Origin: Lingula anatina | Lineage: Eukaryota > Brachiopoda > Lingulata > Lingulida > Lingulidae | Direction of reading: 5' to 3' | Length of the DNA stretch: 64,000 nt | NCBI RefSeq assembly: GCF_001039355.2 | Contig: NW_019774881.1 | Coordinates: forward strand, 331,942-395,941 | In this document: one piece after another, positions 44,176 to 56,734 of the stretch | Numbering within the stretch: the first letter of the stretch is position 1 | How the letters are laid out: each line of letters opens with the position of its first letter | The notes under the pieces: model-generated | Told to the model about the DNA's origin: nothing | What the model saw: only the letters and a program-made list of their open reading frames with translations | The model's database searches: none | Position numbers and translations under genes: made by a program

Positions 44176-45762
44176 TTAAAAGTCAACAATATGTGTAAAA
44201 GGTCCATTAGTTTCCATATTTAGCACCTGTCTATTTCCATACACTCCACTTTTTACTACACACCCTGCCTCCTGCATGGCACTGGTCTGTTGAAAAGAGT
44301 CTGTGCATAGTTCAACAAAAGTCCTATAGAGGTCACTGCCATCAGTCTTATTTATGATAGAGTGGTACTGGACAGACTTTCCTTTCAGTTTACCACCAAG
44401 ACAAGCTTGAGGGATGATTAGTAAATCTCCTGGAAGGTCTGTGATAGAGGTTAGTTTTCCATCTTTTCCTTCACACAGCTTGATACCAAGAACTTGTTTG
44501 ACTGAAAATAAATAATTTTAATTCATTTTGTTCATTAAACCTTATTTATTGAGGAAAAATCATGGTTAATATATAATTTATCTTCTATAATAATGAGATG
44601 ACTTTTATAACAAATGTTCCTCAGGTAAAAATAAATATAATTAATTAGTGAATCACTACAAAACAAACTGTATTCACAATATACCATAAGTCACACAGAG
44701 TTCTCGAAGCTGAAATCTCATCTGTGTTATCTTGTTAAAAACTATGCCAATTTCCATAATGAACTATAGTAGAAAACATACTAAGTACTGTAGATGTTTG
44801 TTACCATCTGTACTGTGCTAGTTTAAGGTGACACCAAAAGCTGTTTTATGGCTCATACACGTGTGTGTGTAAGCACATGTGCATGTATATATATAAATTG
44901 TGCATTTTTTCATAAATAGGGACAGAATTTAAAAATTACAACAATCACTAGTATGTGTATCAATATCATCTCCTTTATTCTAGATTCAAACTGACTTAAT
45001 TTTCATGTTTATGTATATACATCAGGGGCGTAACCAGACCTTTTAAAAATTGTACGCAAAGATTTTGAAAATTCCCAGGTACGATTATATTCCATAAAAA
45101 ATACACTGAATTTATGGAGAATAATATCATGGTTGGCTCAAAAAATTGTACGCACAGTGCATCCGTGCGTATGCCTGGTTACGCCCATGTACATTGTAGG
45201 TATAAATACTTACCCATCTTTTCTACTAGTTCTCTATTGGCACCTTTGAGGAAACACACAAATACAACCATTCCCTGTTTAATCTGTGAACAAAAATAAA
45301 ACAAACAATGAACAAATATATCAATAGGCATTTTTTCTTTAAAAATGTACTCAGTATTGAAATTTTAAAGTAAAAATGCTGTGTATATTATACCTCAATT
45401 ATAATGTCACAGTCAATAATGTGTCATGAAGCAGACACATTATTGGTAGAAACGGAGAAAACATTCTAGGGGAAAAATAGATAGATAAAACAAAAGAGGA
45501 GCTACATGTGCACTGTAACTTCCTGTAAGGCAAATACAATTTGAATATTGTAAGGCACTTGCAGATTAGTGGGTAAATATTTTAAGCACATTAAATGACC
45601 TACTGAGAAGATGGGTCTATATATAGTAAATTAAGTTTTACGGTTGGAAGTTTAAAGTTTCGATACCTTCGCATACTCAGCTTCACTGACTTCTGACTCT
45701 GGGTTAAGACGTAAAGTAGCAGCAAGACACTGCTGTATTACAATTCTTGCTGAAGTTCCCAT
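44176..45762 (-). CDS. DTD2: D-aminoacyl-tRNA deacylase 2 (animalia-specific tRNA deacylase)
   Basis: Three minus-strand exons, 45667-45762, 45214-45283 and 44176-44501, total 492 bp and encode 163 aa (the human protein is about 168). Splice phases agree (0, then 1). The fold's signatures are present: QGMVVFVCFLKGA near residues 35-47, SITDLPGDLLIIPQACLGG with PQACLGG at about 86-92, and the C-terminal TNGPFTH (about 153-159), the Gly-Pro motif that lines the chiral pocket. Vertebrate DTD2 has PQATLGG, so Thr is replaced by Cys here. The family removes mischarged amino acids from tRNA, notably L-Ala from tRNA-Thr, in the cytosol. It lies head to head with COA4. A small MITE sits in its second intron (45022-45187). 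Confidence 0.92.
45022..45187. mobile_element. small MITE with CAGGGGCGTAACCAG ends
   Basis: Starts CAGGGGCGTAACCAGACC and ends GCCTGGTTACGCCC, imperfect inverted repeats. The interior has inverted TTGTACGCA blocks. It lies in the DTD2 intron next to the 45214 exon. Confidence 0.6.
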
Positions 45763-45955
45763 GTCTGTATTAACTAACCGCTTACAACAACAACAGAATT
45801 ATATTGTCTGTAACTGAAATCATTAAAAAATTAAGAAATATAAAATCTATTTTTTTCAAGTGCCATTTTGATTTTGTTGATTTTGTATAAGTCTCTTATT
45901 GCTAGTTTACTACATTCTTTTGTTGGTATTTTATTATGATATAAGCGATGTAAAG
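45763..45955. promoter_or_regulatory. bidirectional DTD2-COA4 promoter region
   Basis: Only 193 bp separates the two divergent ATG codons. No TATA box is obvious at a fixed distance from either. Promoter function is inferred from the head-to-head layout. Confidence 0.6.
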
Positions 45956-46712
45956 ATGGCTGCGCCCATGGGACATGATCGTTCACGAAAACCAGTCTCA
46001 GATAACGATGATGAGGACGACGATCTTGTTGACAAAAGATTAAAAGAGATGGGATGCATGGATAAACATTTAGCGGTCCAAGTAAGAGAACAATAATGCA
46101 TTTTATAAGTTTATTGTTAAATATATGACTTATTTCGCGTGCAAGTTTACGTTGGTTAACAACTGTAGTCTACTGTAGCTAATGTGAGCTAGCAGAATTG
46201 GGTTTGGGCACAATAATTACGAATCACTAGTTACTAAAATTCAAAGCTAGCATAAATATTCGTAGTGTACATTATGTCAACTGCTTTATTATGAAAATGG
46301 TCTAGATCCTTTAAAAAAGAGAGAAAAGTGAATTAGGATTTATGTAACCAGAAAACCCATGTTGCGTAAGCGCCATTATTTGAACAACTCTTTCTTACTC
46401 TCTGCGCTCAATACATTCTTAAATCTGTTCATTTGTCAGGAAAGTACCTCAATTTAACATATGTCATTGGGAAAAGGAATTGTACATTGGTACTTAACTA
46501 TCTTAACATTAATATATATATATATATAATTGTGATATATTAGTAATTTGGATTGCTACTGTATATTAATTATGTTTGGGAATTAATCTGCAATTTTGAT
46601 TTCCTTTCAGGATTGTATGTTTGATACCAAAGATTGGAGAAAGTGCCAGGAGCAAGTGAAGGCTTTCAAGGCATGTGTGGAAAACTATGAAAAGCAGAAA
46701 AAGAAGACTTGA
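45956..46712 (+). CDS. COA4: cytochrome c oxidase assembly factor 4 homologue (twin CX9C)
   Basis: Two exons, 45956-46081 and 46611-46712, join in phase 0 to encode 75 aa. The protein has an acidic N-terminal stretch (DNDDEDDD) and then two CX9C helices: C-MDKHLAVQD-C and C-QEQVKAFKA-C, with the family-typical D-W-R-x-C between. It ends in Lys-rich KQKKKT. Twin CX9C proteins are oxidised by MIA40 in the mitochondrial intermembrane space; COA4 supports complex IV assembly. The ATG at 45956 was chosen because MAAPMGHD begins the conserved-length product; upstream in-frame sequence is hydrophobic and lacks an ATG. Length is slightly under the human protein (87 aa). Confidence 0.9.
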
Positions 46713-48922
46713 CCATAATAGTTAATAGTTAATGATGCCCAGTAGATACATTGTACAATAGAAAATCTGTAAGAACGAGTGCAATTGTAGCTCTCTTTCA
46801 AGATGCTGTAAACTTAAAATATGGTACGTTATTTCAGAGACTATTAATGCAAAGGAACAGATATTGGACTGCAGTCAGCAGACAACCACAATATGCAAGC
46901 CGGAGAGCTCACATATTTTTCTAGAAATCCAGCGTAATGTAATGAAAATGCAGAAAACTCAAAATGCTACATGTATCATAATTCTTGCTTTATTTTTCTT
47001 TGCCATGCTGGAAATGGTTGTGACTGATTTTTCTATGCACAGTCTGTACAACTTTCTTCTTAAAGATCAATACATATATATAACATGTCTTTTAAAATCT
47101 GCATTATGAACACTATTTGATGCAATATGTCTTACAAGAGTTTATCCTTTGTCTTGTAGACATAAAGTCATGCATCACAAAATATAAACTATCATATTGA
47201 TAGAATTAAATGCTGTTTATCTTATTTCTTTTCTTATAATAATTTTGTATCATTCACTACTAGCACTGTACATACCTATAGTTAATGATGAATTCACAAA
47301 ACAGAGGCTGATATACATGTACTTTTAGGATAAAAGTAAACTACTTCTCCCTTTGAACCATTGAAATGTTAAATATAAGGCGTCTTCGATGTTACTGAAT
47401 AATTATTTCAAAATATTCCCTTAACTAGAGCTGAATTACTGACTAGATGGTGGGGACCGGGACTTTTTTATGACCATATACCATCATAGAATGTAACTTG
47501 AACCCCATCAGATGTTGAGATTATTATGGAAACTACCTTAAATTATGAACTTGGAATTATGGCTAATTTAAAAGTTTTGATATATATAATGGAGATATTT
47601 ATAAGAGATGAAAATTTCTTTGAGAACTTGCAGCTGTAAAGATGATGGAATCTATACATACAATGGCACATATGGCAATGTATAATACATAAACACGTAC
47701 ACATAAACACGTATGTGTTGTGTGTGCATTCATACATTAATATTTATACTGACATAAGATTATAATTACCAGAGGAAAAAAAAAGATTATTCTTAACTTG
47801 CAGATAAAATTCAAATGTATACATAAACTATCCATTGCTGTTAGCATTAATATATAACTGGACAAGATGGCGGGCATGCTGACACTGTTGACATCTCTCA
47901 TGACTGAAAAAAAATATTCTCAAAAACCAGGTAGAAAATTGTGTTCAGTCAGTCCAAGAGACCAGCAACAATGTTGAGTTTACCGTTAGTCTGGCAAATG
48001 TCCTTTAATCTGGGAAATTTTTTATAACTGCCGGCCTGATTGCCTGGTTGTTTTTCAAAGTTTTCAGCATGTTTGCCAGGATAAATGGATAGATGCATGC
48101 ATGTTTACCAACTACAAACACTACTTCTTTCAAAGTAAACTGTAAATGTTTATTATCATCAACTGTATGTGACAGACAAACTGACACACATCTTTCTGGA
48201 TATGGTTAAGCAACTCACTATTTTCTTGACATTTATAAGTTATGGTTATATGGAAATCTTTTTCAAAACATGAACAACATGCAAGCACCTGTCGTTGAAG
48301 CACCCATATATTGCATGTAACTACATGGCTTTTGGGCTATCAATATATATCACAACCAGTACATCTTTACACATGTGAGCTGTGTTAAATTTGCACTAAC
48401 AAGTCTAACAGAATTTCTCCCAAAAATGACTTTCACAGCTTCATACCACACAATTGCACTTTCATTGTTACATTTTCTCGAGAACTTGTTAATATATCTC
48501 TCATTGTTACATTTTCTAGAGAACTTGTTAATATATCTCTAACTTGATATCTTCTGTTCCATGAAACAATATGCTTCACCTTCCAATGAAAATGGGAAAA
48601 TACAATGGTTTTGTGTAACACACATGCACGCACACACACACATGCAGTTGCTTGCACTTTTCAGCGTGGAGTCCAGTCAGCCTCTGGTGCTAAAACATGA
48701 ACTCAAATTACTATTTTAATTTAAAAAAAGTTATACAGTTAAAAAAGATGTAACATAAGAAAAATGAAAAAAAAAAAAAAAAAAACATCCCAGGGAAATC
48801 AAATCTACATTTGCATATAAAATTCAAGCTAGTTTCAATAACCACATGCATATTCTCATGCACAACTGAGGAAATATTATATTCTTGGATGAAGGATTCA
48901 ACAGAAAGCAAAACAGCCATAC

Positions 48923-48953
<31 letters not shown>

Positions 48954-49613
48954 TTTATACAAGACAATAATGGCAGTATGGCTACCTGTATTCCTGTTAC
49001 ACAACCAAATAATGAAAGGAAAGGAATGCAGCACTGAAAATATGGGCTTCATATTAATTCTGGAGATTGTACATTATCTGGAAATATGACAGAATTCGAA
49101 GTTTTAAAAATTGGAACCCAACATTTCAATAACTTGTGAGGGGTATAGGAGGCTGGGGAGTTAATAATGAACTAAATATTTAAGTAATGATTGTCATGTA
49201 AGGCTGCATTCTGAACTAGTTGATCAGTAGGCAAACTAGTCCATGGATTAAATATGTCCAGACCCTCTTGCAAAGGTGTCGAGATTTAATTGCTCTGCCT
49301 CTGCTGGGCCAGCACTATTGGGAGGCAAGAATCCTTTGTCAAATGTGCTCTCTAAATGAGAGCACAGAACTATTTTGCATTAATGCAACAACTATTAAAA
49401 TATGCAAATATGTCCACAATGATAAATGCAGATTTGTACCTACAAGCCCTGTACTGCTGTTTATTTGAAAAGCAAAATATCCAGACAGTATGCCTCAATA
49501 TATATAAAGTCTAAGTAATAAATTACAGAGTTTTTATATGGTACCGATGAATATTCTACAATACTACTGTGAAAAATAAACTAGAGATTCTTTTTTCCCT
49601 TATAACCATTTTT
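46713..49613. other. intergenic, no gene seen
   Basis: Contains the 3' UTRs of COA4 and of the GPR180-like gene. A 39-bp tandem duplication lies at about 48462-48541 (CATTGTTACATTTTCT..TATCTCT). There is an A-rich tract at 48766-48785 and an (AAT)n microsatellite at 48926-48951. Confidence 0.5.
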
Positions 49614-52600
49614 TCACATCTCCGATTCCTCCATAGTTCCCAGTAGAGCCCTAGAGCTGGGGCTAATGAAACCATTCTTATAACTTCTTCCACTAGGTTT
49701 TCTTTCATCCTGTAATTCTTCAGAATCGGAGACCAGTCGAGACATCTCGATGTTTTCATCTTCAGAGTCACTGAGGAGCCCTGTGCAAGACAAACATGGT
49801 ACATTTACAACTTGAAAATAAGCTGAGCAATTGGTGACAGTGTAGGCCTGTAGCCAGCAATTCTAAAGAGTTCTATTTCTGAAAATGTGGACCTTTTTGC
49901 ACCCTTAGTTGACCCAAAGAATAAGATATCTAATTCCTTGCTGACTCAACATGAGAAATGGCATAGAACCTTAATCAAACTTTGATTCAGAACAGGACTT
50001 TTCCTGCCAAAATGGGGGGGGTCTCCCCCCCTATAGTTTTATTAACAAACTTCAACTTTCTGTAAATTCCACATATAAATGTAATGTTATATAATGAAAT
50101 ATAATGTAAATGAACTACCTCAAGTTCTCCCCTAATACCTGTAATTTTCAGCTCATTCATGTCCCACTGTCGCCTGTTAAACCTGTTATCTAGGTTGAAG
50201 TAGATTGCACTCCGTGTGGGCCACAGCAAATGAACCAATATGGCAAAGGCAAGGAAATCTGATCCATACATTATACCTGATAAATAATAATAATAATAAT
50301 AATAATAATAATTGTGCCTTAAAATCCTCAACACAGATTTCAACTTTGGAAAACTTATTTAAAAGAAGTGATACTTTTGTTCAGTTAATTCATCTATACC
50401 TTTTTTCATATGTAAACAAACAGTTTTGAAATATTCCTATATTATAACTACACTTACTTAGCATGGTTTTGAACCTCCATAAAGCTGAAAGTTGTGAGCC
50501 TATGAGCACTAAGATAGGCAGGTAGATAAACCAGACCAAGAAGCCAGCTCCAAAGTGGAGATAAAACCTGGTTTTCTCCTGACCCCTCTCCAGGGCAAAG
50601 CTGGACTGCAGTTCAAACATAAACCAGGCCATGATACACATGCGGAAGGCTAGGATGAGGTAGCCAGGCCACGTCTGCCACTCGTCTATGTCTGAGATGA
50701 TGTCAATTTCTGTCTGAAAAAAAAAAAAAAAAACGTCTGAAAATGATTTTCATAGAAATTACTTCAGGCATGATGCTGTTACTCGATCTTCTACTTCACA
50801 GCAACTGTTAATGAGAATATGCTCCCCATTTATACTTAAGAAACGGATATTGTAATATAGCTACTACTCCATATTTATGGTACCTAATATGCCAAACAAT
50901 TCGACCAAGATTAATTAAAGGGATAATAACTCTTCGTATGAGATCTATATTTCACAATAAAAACATTGTGAATAACTTATAAATAATATATTCTGTTTTA
51001 CCACAAAAACGGCAGTTATAGCTATAATTTTGATATCTGAGCTTGTCTTTAGACCACGTGACCTCTATTGATGGCTATACTCTGTTAAAATCTCTTAAGA
51101 GATTTTAACAAAAAAAAACAAACTTTTTAGAAAAAAACCAGGGACTAACTTTTCATGTAAAAATGGATTCATTAACCATTGGTAAGTATGGGAAAATTGT
51201 TGTTTACTCCAGGCAAATTCATTTTTTGGCCTAAACAAAGAGTTATTACCCTTTTAATTAATTTTACGGAAATATCATTTTGGTTCAATTGATTAAAATA
51301 TAGCAATGGATAACTTTGATATCATCGGAGTGGGTGGGTGGGTGGGTGGGAAAGAACCCCCACCCAACCCCACCCACCCCCATCGAAGACATACAGCCAT
51401 GTACGTGTTACAGGCATTTTCATATCAGCAGTTAAAGAATTCACAGCAGTGAGCATACAAGCACTGACATTTCTTCTACAGACATGTTTTCTCTGGGGAA
51501 TATGAATGTACACAAGATATAGTGTCCCTAATTAATATCAATGTACAAATAATAATCTGCCCTTTTCAATATTGCCTCTGATATATATACTAGCGATGCA
51601 CATGGTATTGATCATCTGCTCTTTTGAAAATTATGAAAAAACAGAAGTAGGGCAAGTCCCCAGTGACACAATCCTAAATCAGATTCTAGGAAGTCAATCT
51701 AAAACAAACCTACAACATGATTTTTTACATTGGTTTACAATAAAAACAGCAGACTTCATCTTACTGCTTTGATTTTGACAATATTAACAATATAAAAGAA
51801 ACCCTGATATAAATATCATCAAACATTCCACAGGTCAGTGAATAATTCAGTATGTCTTAAGTCAACACACCAGTATTTATCAAGATGATGGATCTCATTT
51901 TGCCAGATTCAAATAGTTATCATAGAAATTAAAATGAGATACAAGGGCCATGAGATATATGAAATGAGATATACGGTGCCAATGAGCAAATATTGACATA
52001 TTTTTTTCCTGCATTGCTGTTTTCTTCCTTGACAAACACTTGAAAAATGTGTTGAAAACCACTCATTAATAATGCAAATACACAGTGAGAGGATAATTCA
52101 TCATAACTACATCCCCAACCAGCCTCTGTGTAATGCCTCTTTCACACCGAGTAGTATACTTAACAAAACTAGTCCACTTTGAGAGATAGACAACTTAATA
52201 GTGCTATTAAGTACTGAGTAAGAAGTCATCTTAATTAACTTAACAAGACAGCAGGAACAAAACTTGGGGAGAATTTGTTAAAGGGAGTAGAATATCTCTA
52301 GTATAATTACATGTTAGCACGTGTCTTGAAATGGATCAGTACATTTATAATGAATATAATGCTTAATGTTAATAAAAGAAATATTTATCATACTTACCAA
52401 GTTCCATATAAATAAAAACATATTAGCGAGTGCATATGCTCCCCAGATACCAAACAGCAGTTTTCTATGTGTGAGTTCTGTCCGTGTGATTGCCCATCCT
52501 TTGGCTATAAGTAACAACAACAAGACCAGCATACACTGGCCCACCATGTCAATGAAGTTGCCTATATGTTTCATCACTTCTTCTCCCTCTCCGTCATAAG

Positions 52601-54129
52601 CAAATTTTATCACATGAACAACATTGCAGAAAGCTCCAAGAAATTCCATCGTCATGCAGACTGTTAACAACTTTGTTATTGGGTGGGATTGACTAAGGAG
52701 AGCCTTGACTTGGATGGGGACCAGGATTAAGTAGAGAAGAAAGAACACCAGGTGGATTTCCACCACATCATGCATCTCAAAGGAAAATTGATGCTCAAAT
52801 GGATTGAAGTGTTTTGTGTAGGGATTCCCATTGACAAACCAGATGTCAAAGTCAATGTAGATGTCTTGGTCTTCGTTGTGAGTCCAGATACAGCTGGAGG
52901 AGTTTAAGTAACAGGCGGCTCCACTTGTGAACCAGAACCTAGAAATATAAAGATGAGCTATATAATATGATATAGCATATATTTACAGCAATGACAGATG
53001 ATCATTAACTTACTCCAACACAACTGTATCACAGTAATTTATAACATATTTCAGTTTTGTTCCAGCTAGTCATTTTTTAAACCAAAAAACTGATCTGCTT
53101 CCCTTACTGTAAACTGAATGAGAGAAGAATGAAATATTATGTATCCCACCCAGAAACGAACTTCTGCACAAAATGGTGCACACAATGGAAGATGCCCATA
53201 GGGCCATGGTGATCTTAAACACAGGTTTGTACTTTGTCAGGAAACAATCCTTGACCAACTTCTTACATTCACACATTGGCCTGTTAATGGCAGACATCAA
53301 AGGGTGTGCAGTTTCTAGATGCCATTCCCATAGCCACCACTGGGCTTTGTAGATCAATCCAGCTTTGCAGGGATTCTTGCTGAGTGCAATCAGCTTAACT
53401 GCATGATACCCCTCCTTCTAGTGTTGAGGAGAATACAGAAAATCTGGTGATTATATCAGTATATTAGGAAACAACAGGAGGCGTGTCATTAAGTTAAGCT
53501 GATTACACTCAGTGAGAGTCCCGATAGAGTTGGATCAATCTACGTATACCAATGGTGTCTATGGAAATGGGGCCTTACCTAATTCAGATTGCCTACCTAA
53601 AGAAGCCCGCTTTGCAACAATGTGCTTACTCTACTACCTACACTAATTACCTTGGTTGTATTTTGTCCTGTACACTGAATGTAAACTGATATCCATCCAC
53701 CACTATCCCTGGGTCATCCTCCTCAGCACAGAGGCTGCCTGCTACACACGGTATCTTCCTCAGGTAATCCTCCTTGCCGTCCGGGTGACAGCTGTAATCC
53801 CAAGCTTTGGTCTCGATCTTCTTGAACATAAGAGGACATGCCTTTTCTCTGGGAATTACAGTCCGGTTGGTATAATAATCAACGAAATATTCCCCGTCGA
53901 CAACGACGAAGGTTAGAGGTGTTGTTACATTGTTGTTGGAGGTGATGTTACCGTAGATGTACCCCTGAGTGTCCACTTGATGGTGAGCGTCGGTTTGCTG
54001 AAAGCCAAACTTGGCAAAGAATTTGTAGAATTCCGTACTTCTCCATCTTCCTTTCACGTGAAGTGCATTCAGGGGCAAACATTGTGAGGCAGCAATGATA
54101 AAAAGTGCCCATATGTTTACAAAATACAT
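49614..54129 (-). CDS. GPR180/TMEM145-like seven-transmembrane protein
   Basis: Five minus-strand exons, 53651-54129, 52398-52938, 50458-50713, 50139-50276 and 49614-49780, total 527 codons exactly (526 aa). A signal peptide (residues 1-22) precedes a ~195-residue lumenal domain with paired cysteines and N-glycosylation sites (NIT, NVT, NRT, NSS). Seven membrane helices follow at about 219-239, 249-270, 285-309, 318-340, 357-377, 390-411 and 427-448. The C-terminus is acidic and Ser-rich (LLSDSEDENIEMS). The FNPFEHQFSFE segment before TM1 and the LIAKGW end of TM3 match the GPR180/TMEM145/GPR108 class (GOST, GOLD-domain seven-transmembrane proteins) in the Golgi and secretory pathway. Which paralogue it is cannot be decided by eye. 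An (AAT)n microsatellite directly precedes the acceptor of the 50139-50276 exon. Confidence 0.85.
50911..51262. mobile_element. ~350-bp MITE with TTAA-flanked GGGATAATAACTC ends (copy 2)
   Basis: TTAATTAAAGGGATAATAAC at the left and GTTATTACCCTTTTAATTAA at the right form inverted ends flanked by TTAA. TTAA is the target of piggyBac-type elements, so a piggyBac-derived MITE is plausible. It lies in an intron of the GPR180-like gene. Related copy at 31263. Confidence 0.55.
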
Positions 54130-56702
54130 ATCTGTCTACGTCAAATTAAGGAACATATTTATAATTCAGGAACGTGACATCCTGCCGGAAGTATACTACA
54201 AATGAAAGTAACAATCCTCCGATATGTTCACAAACTGGTTAGTTATTTTGTCAAGACAAGAGCAACACTAAGTTCTAAGACGAACACAACATACTCACAC
54301 TGTACTGTACCAACTTACACTGCACCAACTATTAAAACTACGTATGTAGTGGATTTTCAAGAAATAAACTTCAACATTAGCAGTTACAAACAGCAGCATG
54401 TATATTTACAAGTACATGTATGTTTATATGGACTTTTTTGTAATCAATGCACCAAACAAATGCACAGAAATTGTGATAATGTACAATACAATGAATACGA
54501 AAATAATGTGACCATAATGCAAATTTATAGCTAAAAAAATTCCGTTCTTGAAACAATTTTAAGTATATTTGCTGATATTGGTTATGCTTGTAGTCTCTAG
54601 CAATGTCTTCACAAATGAAAACGAAACGTTTTTTTTTTTTTTTTTTTTTTTTTTTTTGTGTACTAAAGAGAAATCGCATTGATGCTTTGAAGACAATTTG
54701 TGTCACAGGCGCTAAGTCTTGAACTCTGAGAACTAATTCCAGTTTCAAGTTTGAGCAGGAAATACAACATTAAAAGTTAGCAAAACAAGATAACATGAAA
54801 TATATTGGAATGCGGAGGATCTAAAAAACTGGATACATAAATTTTTAAAAACTTTTTAAATTTTCATAAGGTAGGCCTACATGTATAATAATATGCACAT
54901 GTCCTTTGGTGGAAACTAAACTTTGTCGATCTGATGATGTAGTGTAGCCTTAATAAAGCAGTGTTTGCATCTTAATACACTGCACAGTTTAACAGTGCAA
55001 AGAACGTGTGTGATTTATTTCTCAGGGTAAGCAATAGGGGCATTCCGTCCAAATCCTTAATAACTGTGATAAAGAGAAGGGAAACACAAAATATTCTGGG
55101 CCCAAATATTCCCTCTTTAATATCAAGACTAAAATGTATGCAGGACTGTCAGTAAACGCACCATTCATAATGACCACCAACGCCCCCTTATCTCCTATCA
55201 TTTTTTGACTTAACTGGTTGAGATACCTCTCATATTTATCTGGGATGTAAAGAATATTGAAGCTGCCGTCGATTAACTGCGCTGTACATCCATCAAACTA
55301 AGCACCCTTCTCTGAACGCAGCAATTTGAATGCCAGAGGTTCGTGGTATTTTCGATTAATTGAAGTTGTTTATCATGTGTTGTGACCCTTGAAGAGTCGA
55401 TTGACCTGTTATATTAAGACTGCATGTAGGTTCGCTGACCCCTCGCCTAACCCGGAAAACTTCGTGAAAATACTGTCGGAGATAAAAAAGTCTAAGATGA
55501 TCAGGTTTACGTCGGCGTTCGGATATAAAGCATTAATGCAAAATATCGATACACGAAATGAATATGGAGAACGGGACTTAAATTAAGATTTTATAATGGA
55601 GCAATAAAGTATTGCAAATTGCAAAATAATGGAATTGTTTCTCTTCGTAGATCTTATCAGAAGACTTGTGAGGGAAACCAAATTATATACTCAAAGAGCA
55701 CTATCAATATGGAACTTTATAAAACACAAATTTTCACTATTTGAGTTTAATTAAAATGAATGGAATTTATGATAAGACCACATCAATATTTAAGAGAGTA
55801 TTTTATGAAGGGGATATATCTTTTCTAATTTTACTTGAGTCTTTGATCTAGTTTATGTTTTATGAATAAAAAAGTAGTATGGTATGGTATGATCAATTTT
55901 ACAGACAGTTGTGTGTGAAAAAGGTTGAAACTCTTTTTTTTCTTTAAATTAACAAAGATCTGGTCTTTCGGACATATTGTTCATAATTAGTTCTAAAAAT
56001 GAAATCTTTCTCATTTAGCATCTGCCAAAATATGACTATAAACCGGATTTTTTCCTTAAAACTGACAAACGACAGCTAACCAGTCCGACTTTACCGTTCC
56101 TCTTAAAAGGATGCGGCGGGCATCAACACACCCCAAACCAAATAAATTTGACGGACATTGACAAATTTCTTCCATGCCGATCTTTGACCAGCGGCGTGAC
56201 TTCCATGTCGAACTAACAAGGGCCCCTCATTCTTTCTGTAAATGTCATCTCTCTGATGGGAAATAGTATCCGATGCTTTTTAATCAACCTCGATGACAGG
56301 GTCTGCCACCAGGATGGAATAAAAAAAGCATATGACGGGTTAATTGGCTGTCAAAAATGCAGATCAAAGAGAGTACGGTTAAAATATTCAGTGTCTACAT
56401 TAAAACACAATATTGATATGGCGAATCTACAGTCTAGTGTACTATATAGAGGAAGATTTGACATAAGATTTGTATGGGACGAATGTCTGAGTGCAAACAA
56501 CATTCACTGCCCAGTTTCTATTGTGTCGGGACCCATGTGTCATCTTTACTTTCCCTCAATTTTCTTTTACACGTGTGTTTTTTAAAACTTGTGTTGTTGT
56601 AAAGCACAAAGAATAAGTTTCTCTGTCTATCGTATATGACAAGATATATGACAAGCTCTAAAGTAAATGAAGCCCTCCCCGCTGAGCCTCTCCCTCTCCT
56701 CA

Positions 56703-56734
<32 letters not shown>

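Noticed and set aside
56256-56585. 109-codon plus-strand ORF
   Set aside because: No recognisable motif, splice context or partner; length is compatible with chance.
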